The notes under the pieces are model-generated. The model saw only the letters and a program-made list of their open reading frames with translations, did no database searches and was not told the DNA's origin. Positions 28,853 to 38,445 of a stretch of 64,000 bases of DNA are shown piece after piece. Origin of the DNA: Vibrio maerlii (lineage in GTDB: Bacteria; Pseudomonadota; Gammaproteobacteria; Enterobacterales; Vibrionaceae); the NCBI RefSeq assembly GCF_003415655.1, contig NZ_QRHC01000004.1, forward strand, positions 310,001 through 374,000, given 5' to 3'. Numbering within the stretch: position 1 is the first letter of the stretch; each line of letters starts with the position of its first letter. The position numbers and the translations under genes are program-made.

Positions 28853-30799
28853 TTAACCTTCGTTACGGTTACCACGGCCGTGACCGCGTTCACCACGGTA
28901 GTTACCACGGTGATCACCACCACGGTTGCGATCGAAACGACGCTCACCACCTTCACGGTTGCCATCGCGGTTACCATCACGGTTGCCACGGTAACCACCG
29001 CCATCACGACCACCACGGCCACCTTCACGGTTGCCACGGTAACCACCACCATCACGACCACCACGGCCACCTTCACGGTTGCCACGGTAACCACCGCCAT
29101 CACGACGACCGCCACCGTTACCACCATTACGAGGAGCACGGAAGTCATCAAAGTCACACACTACTGCACCCACTTCTTTTTGACGGATACGTAGTTTGCT
29201 CAGTTTACCAGCAGTTTCAGAGTTCATTGCTTTTGGAAGCTGAACATAAGTCTCGCCGCGGTCTAGTTTGATAGCACCGATAGAACCTTTAGTTAGACCA
29301 AGTTCGTTAGCTAGTGCACCAACGATATCTTTAACTTGAACGCCTTGCTCGCGACCAACTTGTAGTTGGTAAGTATCCCAATCTTGGTTGTTGCCGTAAC
29401 CACGACCGCCATCGCGACCACCTTCACGGCGCTCTTTACGACGTTTCTTATCGCGCTCGATCGCTTCGATCATTGGGTCTGGACCTTTGTAGAACAGAGG
29501 ACGCTTACCTTGTTGACGCTTAAGAAGCATTGCAGCTAGCGTTGTTGCATCTAGCTCTAGAGTTTCTTGAAGCTTCTCGATTAGCTCTGCGAATGATTCT
29601 AGTGCTACGTGCTCTTTCTCTGCCTCTAGCTCAGCGCCAAGCTTAGCTAGACGAGCTTCTGCCACTTTGTCACGTAGAGGAAGTTGGATTTCTTCCATAG
29701 AAGACTTAGTAACACGCTCGATAGTGCGAAGCATACGGATTTGGTTAGTGCGAACTAGAAGGATCGCTTTACCTTTACGTCCAGCACGGCCAGTACGACC
29801 GATACGGTGGATGTATGACTCAACATCGAATGGGATGTCGTAGTTGAATACGTGTGTAATACGTGGAACATCAAGACCACGAGCAACAACGTCTGTTGCA
29901 ACTAGGATGTCGATAACACCTTTTTTGATGTGATCAACAGTACGCTCACGTAGAGACTGAGGAATGTCACCGTGAAGTGCCGCAGCTTTAAAACCGCGAG
30001 CAGATAGCCAATCAGCTAGGCGCTCAGTATCTTGACGAGTACGTACGAATACGATTGATGCGTCAGTTTCTTCAGTTTCAAGAAGACGAGACATTGCTTC
30101 GTCCTTCTCAACACCTTTAACTACCCAAAACTGCTGCTCTACTTTATCAACTGTGTGGTTTTTACCAGCAACGTCGATGTACTCTGGCTCACGCAGGAAG
30201 CGTTCAACAATGTTCTTAAGCATTGGAGGCATAGTTGCAGAGAATAGTACACGTTGTGCTGTTTCTGGAGCGTGCTCCATGATTTCCGTTACGTCGTCAA
30301 CGAAACCCATGTTTAGCATCTCATCCGCTTCATCAAGAACGAATGTATGTACTTCATCTAGGTGTAGACGGTCACGGTTGATAAGGTCTTGAACACGACC
30401 AGGAGTACCAACAACGATATGAGCACCTGATTTAAGTGCACGCATTTGATCAACGATAGATGCACCACCGTAGATTTCTAGTACTTTAAGGCCTTGAACG
30501 TTTTGACCTAGGTTCTTGATTTCAGCCGCAACTTGAATCGCTAGCTCACGAGTAGGAGCAAGAACGATCGCTTGTGGCTTACGCTGACCAAGGTCAAGTT
30601 TGTTTAGTAGAGGTAGAGAAAATGCTGCTGTTTTACCAGTACCTGTTTGCGCTTTACCTAGCGCATCTTTACCTTCTAAAAGGTGAGGGATTGCTGCTGC
30701 CTGGATAGGAGTTGGAGATACGAAGCCCATTCCGTCAAGTGCTGAAAGAATTGAGTCGTTAAGTGCTAATTCACTGAATTGAATTACAGAATCTGTCAT
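28853..30799 (-). CDS. deaD: DEAD-box RNA helicase with RGG-rich tail
   Basis: A DeaD/CsdA-type ATP-dependent RNA helicase involved in ribosome assembly and RNA decay, often cold-related. I use ATG 30799 (MTDSVIQFSELALND) because the longer frame begins with TTG. The 648-residue protein has Walker A AQTGTGKT, PTRELA, DEAD, SAT and HRIGRTGRAGR, then a DbpA-type RNA-binding domain (QLQVGREQGVQVKDIVGAL) near residue 480. The tail of about 90 residues is almost only G, R, N and D, with a 16-residue repeat. The tail gives long open frames on the other strand that are not genes. Confidence 0.93.
   Translation of the reverse strand: MTDSVIQFSELALNDSILSALDGMGFVSPTPIQAAAIPHLLEGKDALGKAQTGTGKTAAFSLPLLNKLDLGQRKPQAIVLAPTRELAIQVAAEIKNLGQNVQGLKVLEIYGGASIVDQMRALKSGAHIVVGTPGRVQDLINRDRLHLDEVHTFVLDEADEMLNMGFVDDVTEIMEHAPETAQRVLFSATMPPMLKNIVERFLREPEYIDVAGKNHTVDKVEQQFWVVKGVEKDEAMSRLLETEETDASIVFVRTRQDTERLADWLSARGFKAAALHGDIPQSLRERTVDHIKKGVIDILVATDVVARGLDVPRITHVFNYDIPFDVESYIHRIGRTGRAGRKGKAILLVRTNQIRMLRTIERVTKSSMEEIQLPLRDKVAEARLAKLGAELEAEKEHVALESFAELIEKLQETLELDATTLAAMLLKRQQGKRPLFYKGPDPMIEAIERDKKRRKERREGGRDGGRGYGNNQDWDTYQLQVGREQGVQVKDIVGALANELGLTKGSIGAIKLDRGETYVQLPKAMNSETAGKLSKLRIRQKEVGAVVCDFDDFRAPRNGGNGGGRRDGGGYRGNREGGRGGRDGGGYRGNREGGRGGRDGGGYRGNRDGNRDGNREGGERRFDRNRGGDHRGNYRGERGHGRGNRNEG
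28980..29110 (-). repeat. 48-bp coding tandem repeat in the helicase tail
   Basis: Two near-identical 48-bp copies plus a partial third encode GGGYRGNREGGRGGRD units. The copies differ only by a few bases, which points to recent expansion or homogenisation. Confidence 0.85.
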
Positions 30800-31151
30800 T
30801 GGGATCCCACTAAGATTAATAAACAAAAGGTCCCACGAGCTCTACCAATTCCAATACCAATCCAAGTTAAGAGCTGAATCCATTCAGATGCGGATAAGTG
30901 TTAAAACGCATCAAGCCGCTAGGGACGACTAAGGGAGGCGGATTATTCCTTAAATGCATAAAAAAAGCCAGAAAAAATTGAAACACATCACAATTTTTCT
31001 CAAATATTAGGAAAACGGACATCAAACAGTCATATTTTGTTCACATCGCCGCCAACAATTTGGGGCAAAGCTAAGTAAACCATCAGTTTCACTAGAAAAC
31101 CCCTACCGCAATCATTATAGTGTGCGCATCTTAATGACGAAATGTGTGACT
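30800..31151. other. Divergent regulatory region, helicase / RNase II
   Basis: About 350 bp between two divergent RNA-metabolism genes. The helicase probably has a long leader here. I see no ORF with a ribosome site and no recognised riboswitch, and cold-shock leader elements cannot be judged by eye. Confidence 0.45.
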
Positions 31152-33146
31152 ATGTTCCAAGACAACCCGCTTCTTGCTCAGCTTAAGCAACAAATTCAAG
31201 AAACACTGCCTAAAAAAGAAGGTACGATTAAAGCCACTGAAAAAGGCTTCGGCTTTTTAGAAGTTGACAGCAAAACCAGCTTCTTTATCCCGCCACCATA
31301 TATGAAGAAATGTATGCATGGTGACAAAGTCATGGCGATCATCCGTACTGAGAAAGAAAAAGAAGTTGCAGAGCCAGAAGAGCTACTTGAGCAAGGTGTG
31401 ACACGTTTTATCGGACGCGTAAAGCTATTTAAAGGTCGTCTAAACGTAGTACCAGACCATCCGCAACTAAAAAAGCTTCAATTAAAAGCCAAAGCGAAGA
31501 AAGGCCTTGATGCTAAATCTTTTAACGAAGGTGACTGGGTTGTTGGTCAGGTTATTCGACACCCATTGAAAGGCGATGATGGCTTCTTCGTAGAGATCAC
31601 CTCAAAAATCACAGACGCAGATGACAAGATTGCTCCTTGGTGGGTAACGCTCGCGCAAAACGACCTACCAAACAGCGAGCCAGCTGGTATCGATAACTGG
31701 CAGATCAATGACGATGCCGATCTCACTCGTGTTGACATGACCGATGTACCTTTCGTGACTATCGATGGTGAATCAACCAAAGATATGGACGATGCATTGT
31801 ATGCGAAGAAACTCGAGTCTGGTGAATTCGAACTGACTATTGCGATTGCCGACCCAACGGCTTACATCTCACCGGAAGATGAGATGGACCAAGTAGCGCG
31901 TGAACGCGGATTCACGATCTACCTGCCTGGTCGTAACATACCTATGCTACCTCGCGATCTTGCCGACGACCTTTGTTCTCTGAAAGAAGACGAAGTGCGC
32001 CCTGCTCTTTGCTGTAAAGTGACAGTAGCGGCTGACGGCACTATCGGTGAGAACATCGAGTTCTTCGCTGCAACGATGAAGTCACATGCGCGACTTGCCT
32101 ATGACAAGGTGTCAGATTGGTTAGAGACCCCAGAAACAGCTGAATGGGAACCGACTGAAGCTATCGCGCCTATCGTAAAAGATCTGTATGACTTTTCTCG
32201 TGCTCGCGCAACATGGCGTGAAACAAATGCAGTTGTATTCCCAGACCGCCCTGATTACCGCTTTGAACTGAGCGAAGACAACGATGTTGTCGCAATCCAT
32301 GCAGATATGCGCCGCACCGCTAACCGACTTGTCGAAGAAGCGATGATCACGGCGAACATCTGTGCTGGCCGTATCCTTAAGTCTTCTGAATCACTTGGTG
32401 TCTACAATACACACGCTGGCTTCAAAACAGAGAAGATAAAAGATGTGATCGAGCTAGTTAACCCAGAGGGCGAACTACCATTCACACAAGAAAGCATCGC
32501 GACTCTAGAAGGTTTCGCTGAACTCCGTCGTTGGTTAGGCCATCAAGAGACAAGTTACCTAGATAACCGTATTCGTAAGTACCAGACTTACAGTGAAATG
32601 GGTAACGAAGCCCTGCCTCACTACGCAATGGGTCTAGACATCTACGCGACTTGGACCTCACCAATTCGTAAATACGGCGACATGATCAATCACCGTCTAC
32701 TGAAATCACACATTCTTGGTAAAGAAAGTGTCCAAGTAGCCGATGAAGCGGTAGGTGAAGAGCTTGCTTTACATCGTAAGCACCACAAAATTGCAGAGCG
32801 CAATGTTGGTGACTGGCTATACGCTCGTACACTTGCTGAAGAGCCGTCTAAAGGTACTATCTTCAATGGTGAGATCTTCGATATCAACCGTGCGGGTATG
32901 CGTGTGAGACTGATCGAAAATGGCGCTGCAGCATTCATCCCAGGTTCGCTAATTCTTGATAATAAAGAAAGAATCGAATGTAATAGTGACCTTGGTACTG
33001 TTTCTATCGACAAAGAGATGGTATACCAACTAGGTGATACGCTAGAAATCATTCTATCTGACGTGAATGTTGACACTAGAAGCATCGTAGCAAAACCAAA
33101 AGAAGTGTTTGCCGACAAACCTAGTGAAAAAACCACTGCAGAATAA
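31152..33146 (+). CDS. rnb: Exoribonuclease II
   Basis: RNase II degrades single-stranded RNA from the 3' end. I choose ATG 31152 because the product then begins [15 protein letters not shown], the same as the E. coli enzyme. Upstream in-frame starts are unsupported. The 664-residue protein has the N-terminal cold-shock domains ([24 protein letters not shown]), the RNB catalytic domain with the acidic cluster [10 protein letters not shown] and [13 protein letters not shown], and a C-terminal S1 domain ([20 protein letters not shown]). It is divergent from the DEAD-box helicase, and both act in RNA decay. Confidence 0.95.
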   Translation: MFQDNPLLAQLKQQIQETLPKKEGTIKATEKGFGFLEVDSKTSFFIPPPYMKKCMHGDKVMAIIRTEKEKEVAEPEELLEQGVTRFIGRVKLFKGRLNVVPDHPQLKKLQLKAKAKKGLDAKSFNEGDWVVGQVIRHPLKGDDGFFVEITSKITDADDKIAPWWVTLAQNDLPNSEPAGIDNWQINDDADLTRVDMTDVPFVTIDGESTKDMDDALYAKKLESGEFELTIAIADPTAYISPEDEMDQVARERGFTIYLPGRNIPMLPRDLADDLCSLKEDEVRPALCCKVTVAADGTIGENIEFFAATMKSHARLAYDKVSDWLETPETAEWEPTEAIAPIVKDLYDFSRARATWRETNAVVFPDRPDYRFELSEDNDVVAIHADMRRTANRLVEEAMITANICAGRILKSSESLGVYNTHAGFKTEKIKDVIELVNPEGELPFTQESIATLEGFAELRRWLGHQETSYLDNRIRKYQTYSEMGNEALPHYAMGLDIYATWTSPIRKYGDMINHRLLKSHILGKESVQVADEAVGEELALHRKHHKIAERNVGDWLYARTLAEEPSKGTIFNGEIFDINRAGMRVRLIENGAAAFIPGSLILDNKERIECNSDLGTVSIDKEMVYQLGDTLEIILSDVNVDTRSIVAKPKEVFADKPSEKTTAE

Positions 33147-33154
33147 GCAATGTT

Positions 33155-33178
33155 AAGGCGTCCTAGGACGCCTTTTTT
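33155..33178 (+). terminator. Terminator after rnb
   Basis: Perfect 20-bp palindrome AAGGCGTCCTAGGACGCCTT followed by TTTT. Confidence 0.92.
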
Positions 33179-33201
33179 GTTCCCCAATTCTTGGAATTTT
33201 T

Positions 33202-34017
33202 ATGCCTATAGTAGAAACACATCTCTATACCCACTTTTATGAACGCAAGCGCGACCGCTACCCTGCATCTCGCAACGGCATTTATTACATTGAAAGTGGA
33301 GCGATGTCGTTTACTCTGCAAAATGGACAACGCGGATTTCTAAAAGCGGGAGATTTCACACTCTATAGTTCAGGCGCTGTCTTCGATATCAAGACCCATG
33401 AAGAATATGGACCGTTTAAAGCCCACGCAGTGGTGCTAGATCTATCCATTTTTCAAGAGTTTCGTAACAGTTTTGATAACTCAGTGCTTCCATACGAACC
33501 CGAAGAGTTCTATACCTTTCAACTTGGTAACAACCAACCAAGTCACTTACTAACAACCTTATTAGAATTCACCAAGTCTGTACAAACCAATGAGTTCACA
33601 CTCAAGCATGTTGCCCTTTCTCTTTTGGGTTGTATGGTTCACGAACACCCTTCTCTGTACAAGATCATTGCTTCAGCTTCTCAACTCACCGTCACTCAGA
33701 AGGTCATTCATCTCATTGAAAGGAACATAGAGGATGAGATCACGCTAGAGTCGATGTCTAAGCGTGTTGGCATGTCGACCGCAACGTTAAAACGCAAGTT
33801 AGCTTCTGAGGGGCTTTCATTCTCTTCATTACTGAAGATTAAGCGTATTACACACGCAACTAACCAACTGAGATCAACAGAGAAAAGCATTACCCAAATT
33901 GCTTACGAGTCTGGCTTTAAGAGCGCCGCACACTTCAGTACAGCGTTTAAGGGCGTACAAGGGATGACGCCGAAAGAGTTCAGATTGAAAATCTCACAAG
34001 AATCGAATCGAGTGTAA
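33202..34017 (+). CDS. AraC-family transcriptional regulator
   Basis: The 271-residue protein has an N-terminal beta-rich sensory domain and a C-terminal AraC/XylS double helix-turn-helix from about residue 165: ITLESMSKRVGMSTATLKRKLASEGLSFSSLL and ITQIAYESGFKSAAHFSTAFKGVQGMTPKEFR. The N-terminal half resembles the GadX/Rns type more than sugar-binding AraC. It is a single gene 55 bp after rnb, from which it is separated by a terminator. The target is unknown. Confidence 0.85.
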   Translation: MPIVETHLYTHFYERKRDRYPASRNGIYYIESGAMSFTLQNGQRGFLKAGDFTLYSSGAVFDIKTHEEYGPFKAHAVVLDLSIFQEFRNSFDNSVLPYEPEEFYTFQLGNNQPSHLLTTLLEFTKSVQTNEFTLKHVALSLLGCMVHEHPSLYKIIASASQLTVTQKVIHLIERNIEDEITLESMSKRVGMSTATLKRKLASEGLSFSSLLKIKRITHATNQLRSTEKSITQIAYESGFKSAAHFSTAFKGVQGMTPKEFRLKISQESNRV

Positions 34018-34046
34018 AGGATACAAACCATATTTAATACCTTCGT

Positions 34047-34412
34047 TTATGCGCTCCAAAAACTCTCTTGCGGATCTTTTTCGAGCTCATGAAGAACAAT
34101 AGACAGCTCATCACTGGTAGGTAGGAAAGGATACGTTACCCAAACGACTTTCTCTGAGTTGTCTAAAGACTGAGGCATGTAAATTCGCCATCGGTTTAAC
34201 TCAGCCACCCAAGTCACTTTGGCTACCGGGCTGACATAATCAACGTGCATCGAGTCACAGAGGTAATGAGCCTTAGAGAACATCACACCATCTGATAGCG
34301 TGTCAAATTGCGCCTTTCCTAACTCAGCCGGTAAATTAGCATTTCGACTCTCGCACAATGCTTCAGATTGCCTCGTAAGCCGAATTCGCACTATTTCAGG
34401 GAGTAGATCCAT
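34047..34412 (-). CDS. DUF3024-like hypothetical protein
   Basis: A 121-residue soluble protein. The central segment SPVAKVTWVAELNRWRIYMPQ and the end LSIVLHELEKDPQESFW resemble the DUF3024 family pattern (PVAKATYV...W.VYW...FLE.VDED..GCFF), so I assign it there with moderate confidence. No catalytic motif is visible. It ends 30 bp from the convergent AraC-type gene. Function unknown. Confidence 0.6.
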   Translation of the reverse strand: MDLLPEIVRIRLTRQSEALCESRNANLPAELGKAQFDTLSDGVMFSKAHYLCDSMHVDYVSPVAKVTWVAELNRWRIYMPQSLDNSEKVVWVTYPFLPTSDELSIVLHELEKDPQESFWSA

Positions 34413-34549
34413 AATCGTTTCCTAAAGCTAGTATGCCTTGAGTATAACAGTTATCACGCTTGATACTGTGACTGACTTAGTAGAGGTGATTAAGTAAAGA
34501 TAAACTATAAACGTGAGTCATAGCTTTCAGTAATCTCTTGTAACACAGG

Positions 34550-34567
34550 CGTTCACATTTCTGTCAT
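34550..34567 (+). promoter_or_regulatory. Pho box before the PstS-like gene
   Basis: CGTTCAC-attt-CTGTCAT is a pair of PhoB half-sites in the standard 7+4+7 arrangement. A TATGAT -10 element lies at 34578-34583, exactly 10 bp after the box, as in PhoB-activated promoters where the Pho box replaces the -35 element. Confidence 0.8.
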
Positions 34568-34619
34568 CTTAACGAAATATGATACCAATCGAATTCACTA
34601 ATAAAACTTGGAGTATCAC

Positions 34620-35438
34620 ATGTTTAGAGTTGCACTGGCCTCTCTCCTTTCTGTCTGCTTTCTGAGTCCGGTACATGCCGAACAAGTTACCATTTCTGGT
34701 TCTACATCGGTTGCTCGAGTCATGGATGTAATTGCAGAGCGATACAATACCGACCACAAAGATACCTATATCGCGGTACAAAGCATCGGCTCTACTGCTG
34801 GTATTACGCTGCTTGAAAAAGGGGTATCTGATATCGCAATGAGTTCACGCTTTTTGACAGATAGAGAGCAGAACGAATCACTGACCGTTACTCCTATTGC
34901 TTATGATGGTCTTGCAGTCGTGGTTAACCGTATCAACAACACACAAAACCTATCACGCGAACAACTCTATAAAATCTATAAAGGTGAGATTACGAACTGG
35001 AAAGAAGTGGGCGGAGATGATCGCCAAATCGCAGTGGTGACTCGCGAGGCTTCTTCTGGTACTCGCTACAGTTTCGAAAGCTTATTGGGATTAACTAAGA
35101 TCGTGAACAACCGCGTTGTATCTGATATCAACACAGATAATTTGGTGGTGAACAGCAACAGCATGGTAAAAACCATTGTTAACCATAACCCACATGCCGT
35201 CGGTTACATCTCTGTTGGATCAGTAGACAGTTCAGTGAAAGCAGTCAACTTTGAAGGTGTAAGTCCTTCAAACAAAAAAATTGCAGAAGAGAAGTATCAA
35301 CTGGCTCGTCCTTTTATGATTCTGTATAAAACAGAAGAGATTGAGCAAGATGCAAAAGAGTTTATTGATTACATGAAGAGCGACGAGGCAAAGCTCATCA
35401 TCGAAGAGTACGGCTACACACCTATCAAGCGCAAATAG
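34620..35438 (+). CDS. PstS-like phosphate-binding periplasmic protein
   Basis: The ATG at 34620 follows TTGGAG at six bases. The 272-residue protein has a signal peptide (cleaved after VHA, about residue 20), then the PstS-type phosphate loop ISGSTSVARVMD, IGSTAGITLLEKGVSDIAMSSR, and the second lobe signature REASSGTRYSFESL. No pstCAB genes follow, so it either supplies a permease encoded elsewhere or acts alone as a phosphate sensor or scavenger. A Pho box and matched -10 lie upstream, which strongly supports phosphate-starvation control. Confidence 0.9.
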   Translation: MFRVALASLLSVCFLSPVHAEQVTISGSTSVARVMDVIAERYNTDHKDTYIAVQSIGSTAGITLLEKGVSDIAMSSRFLTDREQNESLTVTPIAYDGLAVVVNRINNTQNLSREQLYKIYKGEITNWKEVGGDDRQIAVVTREASSGTRYSFESLLGLTKIVNNRVVSDINTDNLVVNSNSMVKTIVNHNPHAVGYISVGSVDSSVKAVNFEGVSPSNKKIAEEKYQLARPFMILYKTEEIEQDAKEFIDYMKSDEAKLIIEEYGYTPIKRK

Positions 35439-35460
35439 TCACTGACCATAATGCAAAAAT

Positions 35461-35490
35461 AAAACAGGGAGCCATCGGCTCCCTGTTTTA
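35461..35490. terminator. Bidirectional terminator
   Basis: AAAACAGGGAGCC-atc-GGCTCCCTGTTTT, a perfect 13-bp stem between the convergent PstS-like and MaoC genes. Confidence 0.93.
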
Positions 35491-35509
35491 TTTTAAATCG
35501 ATTAACTAA

Positions 35510-36184
35510 TTAAAAGTGCAATTGAATCACAGAGACCGCAACACACCCCGGGCGACGAACACCTTCAATCTCAACACGGATCTCTTGCTCAATCTCAATG
35601 CCCTTTTTGATTGGGGTTGCTTTAAGCAATGTTGTTTTTGCGCGTACGTTGCTACCCGATTTTACTGGGTATGGAAAACGCACTTGGTTCAGACCAAGAT
35701 TAACGGTCATTTTTGCCGTTGGGTACTGAGGTTTCTCAGGGTCGACAGAGTCTGTTAGACGTGGCAACAAGGCTAATGTTAAGAAACCATGGGCAATAGT
35801 CGTCTTGAATGGCGATTCTTCTCCAGCTCGCTCAGGATTAGTGTGGATCCATTGCATGTCACCTGTTACAGAACCAAATTGATTGATCATCTCTTGGTCT
35901 ACATGGACAAAGTCACCTGTGTGAATAACTTCACCAACTTGTGTTTCAAGATAGTCATACAGCTCTTGCGCTGCAGGCTTCATAACGATCGGTGCTTCGA
36001 CTGGTTGCTCTTCATTAACCGCTGGCTTCGCGTGATCACGAACCCAAGTTAAAAGCGGGTTTGAATGTGCTTTATTGACCGCTTCATTCAAATATTCACG
36101 TAGCGACGGAGAAACCCACTGCATCACTTCAGTGTTAAGTTTCAAAGACTCGCGATGATGTTTAAATAAGCTAGCAACTTTCAT
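35510..36184 (-). CDS. MaoC-like (R)-enoyl-CoA hydratase
   Basis: The 224-residue protein has an N-terminal helical extension of about 80 residues and a hot-dog MaoC domain. The catalytic hydratase motif is DQEMINQFGSVTGDMQWIHTNPERA (D and H of the D-x5-H pattern), followed by TTIAHGFLTLALLP. Enzymes of this type hydrate trans-2-enoyl-CoA to the R-3-hydroxy form and can feed polyhydroxyalkanoate synthesis, but no pha genes are present here. It is monocistronic. Confidence 0.85.
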   Translation of the reverse strand: MKVASLFKHHRESLKLNTEVMQWVSPSLREYLNEAVNKAHSNPLLTWVRDHAKPAVNEEQPVEAPIVMKPAAQELYDYLETQVGEVIHTGDFVHVDQEMINQFGSVTGDMQWIHTNPERAGEESPFKTTIAHGFLTLALLPRLTDSVDPEKPQYPTAKMTVNLGLNQVRFPYPVKSGSNVRAKTTLLKATPIKKGIEIEQEIRVEIEGVRRPGCVAVSVIQLHF

Positions 36185-36386
36185 ATTTGCCCCTGCAATA
36201 ACTTCTATAAATTGGTCATTAATCCGCTAATTTTGAACGACTTCACATAAAGGAGCAAATACTTTCGAGCGCACAACTGTAATCTTAAATAAAAATAACC
36301 TTAAGAAACATATAGATATAAATAAAACAGTGTATTATTTTTCTTATACAACCCGAACAATAACTCTAATTCTCGGGCTGTATTAC

Positions 36387-37046
36387 TCATGCTACGGCTT
36401 CTATGCGGGTTTTAATTTGACTGATCTCGTCAATAACAGGAATATCGAGATCATCCACTTCAGAGCCTAAATTTTGCGTCTTATAAAGTAATGTCTCGAC
36501 TCCGGCATTAACTCCCGCTAGCGCTCCCTTTGGGGTGTCATCAATATAGAGACATTCATTGACTGAAAAGCCCATATTCATCATCGCAAGATGTATCAAA
36601 TCGGGTTCAGGCTTCCAGCTATTAGCGTCAAATGCTGAATAGATCTTCCCTTCAAAACGTTCCACCAGATCGGTCAGTTGCAGTGATAAACGAATTTTTT
36701 CGGTTGGCGCGTTAGATGCAACACAATATGCGATACCTTGGGTATCAAGGTAGTCCAAAACAGTTTCAATACCTTGAGTTGGTTGCAGATGAAGTTCAAA
36801 TAAACGTTTGGTTTCAGCTCGATACTTCGGCTCTAGTTCATCAAGAGAAATGTCCAACTCAAGTTGGTCGAGGGTATGAGATAGGATGTCGGCCAGTTTT
36901 CCCCCTTGAAAATACTTCATGTACTCTTCAGCGGGTAACTCGCGACCGAACTCGGTAAACACATTGGCAAGTGCCTGACAACAGAGCCTTTCACTGTCAA
37001 CCAGGGTGCCATCACAATCGAAAATGACGCATTTAATCTTTGACAT
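36387..37046 (-). CDS. HAD hydrolase, YieH-like phosphatase
   Basis: A 219-residue HAD IA phosphatase. Motif I is FDCDGTLVDSE (residues 9-19), motif II is VASNAPTEK, the lysine is in SWKPEPDL and motif IV is YIDDTPKGALAG. The sequence is close to E. coli YieH, a 6-phosphogluconate phosphatase (shared FDCDGTLVDSE, YRAE, RLFE, WKP.P). The substrate is by similarity only. A weak hairpin (CCCGA...TCGGG at about 36354-36378) follows the stop. Confidence 0.83.
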   Translation of the reverse strand: MSKIKCVIFDCDGTLVDSERLCCQALANVFTEFGRELPAEEYMKYFQGGKLADILSHTLDQLELDISLDELEPKYRAETKRLFELHLQPTQGIETVLDYLDTQGIAYCVASNAPTEKIRLSLQLTDLVERFEGKIYSAFDANSWKPEPDLIHLAMMNMGFSVNECLYIDDTPKGALAGVNAGVETLLYKTQNLGSEVDDLDIPVIDEISQIKTRIEAVA

Positions 37047-37187
37047 AGTAAGCTCCTGACTTTCAACTTATAGCTTCGATGCTACTGAAAATCCCAAGAG
37101 CTCTGCTATGAGCCAGTTAACAGAATTGTAATCTCTAAAACATTTCGACAATATTTAGGAATAAGGTCACGTTCTGTAGAGACAATA

Positions 37188-37670
37188 TTATGCTTCTACC
37201 CAAATATGAGTCACCGGTTCTGCGTATACCTTATTCACCATCGCCACAACATCTTGCTGTAAAAGATCAGATTGAGTGATGATTAAGTCGCCGATCAAAA
37301 GCGAATGTTCTATTTTAGTTAGCGTAAACGCGCTCACCAACCCACTTCCATCACCAACGATATATAGCTCAACAACATCATCTAGAATTATCTGCGACAA
37401 AAATTCTAGAACGAGTGCTCGTTCTTCACCTTTCCAGCGAGAGGCTTGAAGGTCTGCAAACATCACCGTCAAGCGATGAAAATCCACTTTATGAAGGTCG
37501 AAACCGACAATGTCTTCATTAGATACTTCAACTGGTTCTATAGAGCACTGCTTTGAGTATTCTTGATAAAGGGAACGTCCAAGAAGGCTTTCTTTGGTTG
37601 GGTAAGGTACATCAACATGAGAAGATAGCCATTGATTTTTAGCTTCAACGAGTTGGTTACTGATAGACAT
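37188..37670 (-). CDS. Hypothetical protein, about 160 residues
   Basis: I take ATG 37670 (MSISNQLVEAKNQWLSSHV) because a purine-rich GAGAG lies upstream. A longer in-frame start would add 13 residues without support. The protein is soluble and acidic, with a helical N-terminus and a beta-rich C-terminal half (LYIVGDGSGLVSAFTLTKIEHSLLIGDLIITQSDLL). I do not recognise the family. It is divergent from the CreA-family lipoprotein gene. Confidence 0.65.
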   Translation of the reverse strand: MSISNQLVEAKNQWLSSHVDVPYPTKESLLGRSLYQEYSKQCSIEPVEVSNEDIVGFDLHKVDFHRLTVMFADLQASRWKGEERALVLEFLSQIILDDVVELYIVGDGSGLVSAFTLTKIEHSLLIGDLIITQSDLLQQDVVAMVNKVYAEPVTHIWVEA

Positions 37671-37820
37671 TTTTCGTTCTCTCGTCTTAATTTGATGACA
37701 GGGTAACATCGTGGCTTACAACATACAGCGAAATTTTAGCCTTTCATTGCTTTTAGTGATTGTTTTATCGAGATTTACTGACAATAATCAGATTCATTGA
37801 TTGTTCAAAAGGAAATTATC

Positions 37821-38291
37821 ATGAAAAAGCTGCTTTTAGCGCTCGGTATTTCTAGCTTACTCTTGGGCTGTTCTGATAACGAAGTCGGTGACGTTTCACT
37901 CGGCCTATTCACATTAAAAGATATTAAGATCTCTCACCTCGATGATGAAAAAGTGCCAGGTGTAACCTGTCACATTGCATCTATTGAGGCTGATTTCTCC
38001 CTAGCAGACCCAAGCGACAGCTCCATTTCATGTCGACAGACTGGCGACATAACACCAGAGATGATCGCTAAAATCGATAAAAGTGCATCGGGTGAAGTTG
38101 TATTCAAGCAGTCGAAAAGTATTTTCTTTAAAACCATGAAGGTTCGCCGAATCTACGACTCAGAGAATCAAACTCTTCTTTATCTCTCTTACACCACCAA
38201 AGAGACTGAAGGCAGTTTTAAACATAGCTTGTCTACCGTTCCATTATGGGGAACCAAAGCCTACGTCGAACCGACTATGGACACGAAATAA
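37821..38291 (+). CDS. CreA-family protein with a lipoprotein signal
   Basis: The ATG at 37821 follows AAAGGAA. The 156-residue precursor has a lipobox LLGC (Cys17), so unlike E. coli CreA, which has an ordinary signal peptide, it should be lipid-anchored. The CreA pattern is clear: GVTCHIASIE, DSSISCRQTGDI, GEVVFKQSKSIFFKTMKVRRIYD, LYLSYTTKETEGSFKHSLSTVPL. The function of CreA is unknown. It is monocistronic with a terminator after it. Confidence 0.8.
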   Translation: MKKLLLALGISSLLLGCSDNEVGDVSLGLFTLKDIKISHLDDEKVPGVTCHIASIEADFSLADPSDSSISCRQTGDITPEMIAKIDKSASGEVVFKQSKSIFFKTMKVRRIYDSENQTLLYLSYTTKETEGSFKHSLSTVPLWGTKAYVEPTMDTK

Positions 38292-38296
38292 TCATT

Positions 38297-38327
38297 TAAG
38301 GGCGTTCATCAGAGCGCCCTTATTTTT
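38297..38327 (+). terminator. Terminator after the CreA-family gene
   Basis: TAAGGGCG...CGCCCTTA stem with a ten-base loop, followed by TTTTTG. Confidence 0.85.
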
Positions 38328-38445
38328 GTTTTTTACGCAAACGATACCCTTAGATAAAAAGCACATCTCTGTGTAATTTTTATGAAACTTGGCGTCGAGT
38401 TTTGTGATATATTCGACACAATTTTTTCAGTTGACTCAAATCCCT

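Noticed and set aside
28980..29110. CRISPR-like regularity of the 48-bp repeats
   Set aside because: There are no unique spacers. The copies are head to tail and in frame with the helicase.
28747..29271. Long His/Gly/Thr-rich open frames on both strands over the helicase tail
   Set aside because: They are by-products of the GGT/CGT-rich repeats that encode the RGG tail of the DEAD-box helicase. The compositions are absurd for real proteins and there are no ribosome sites.
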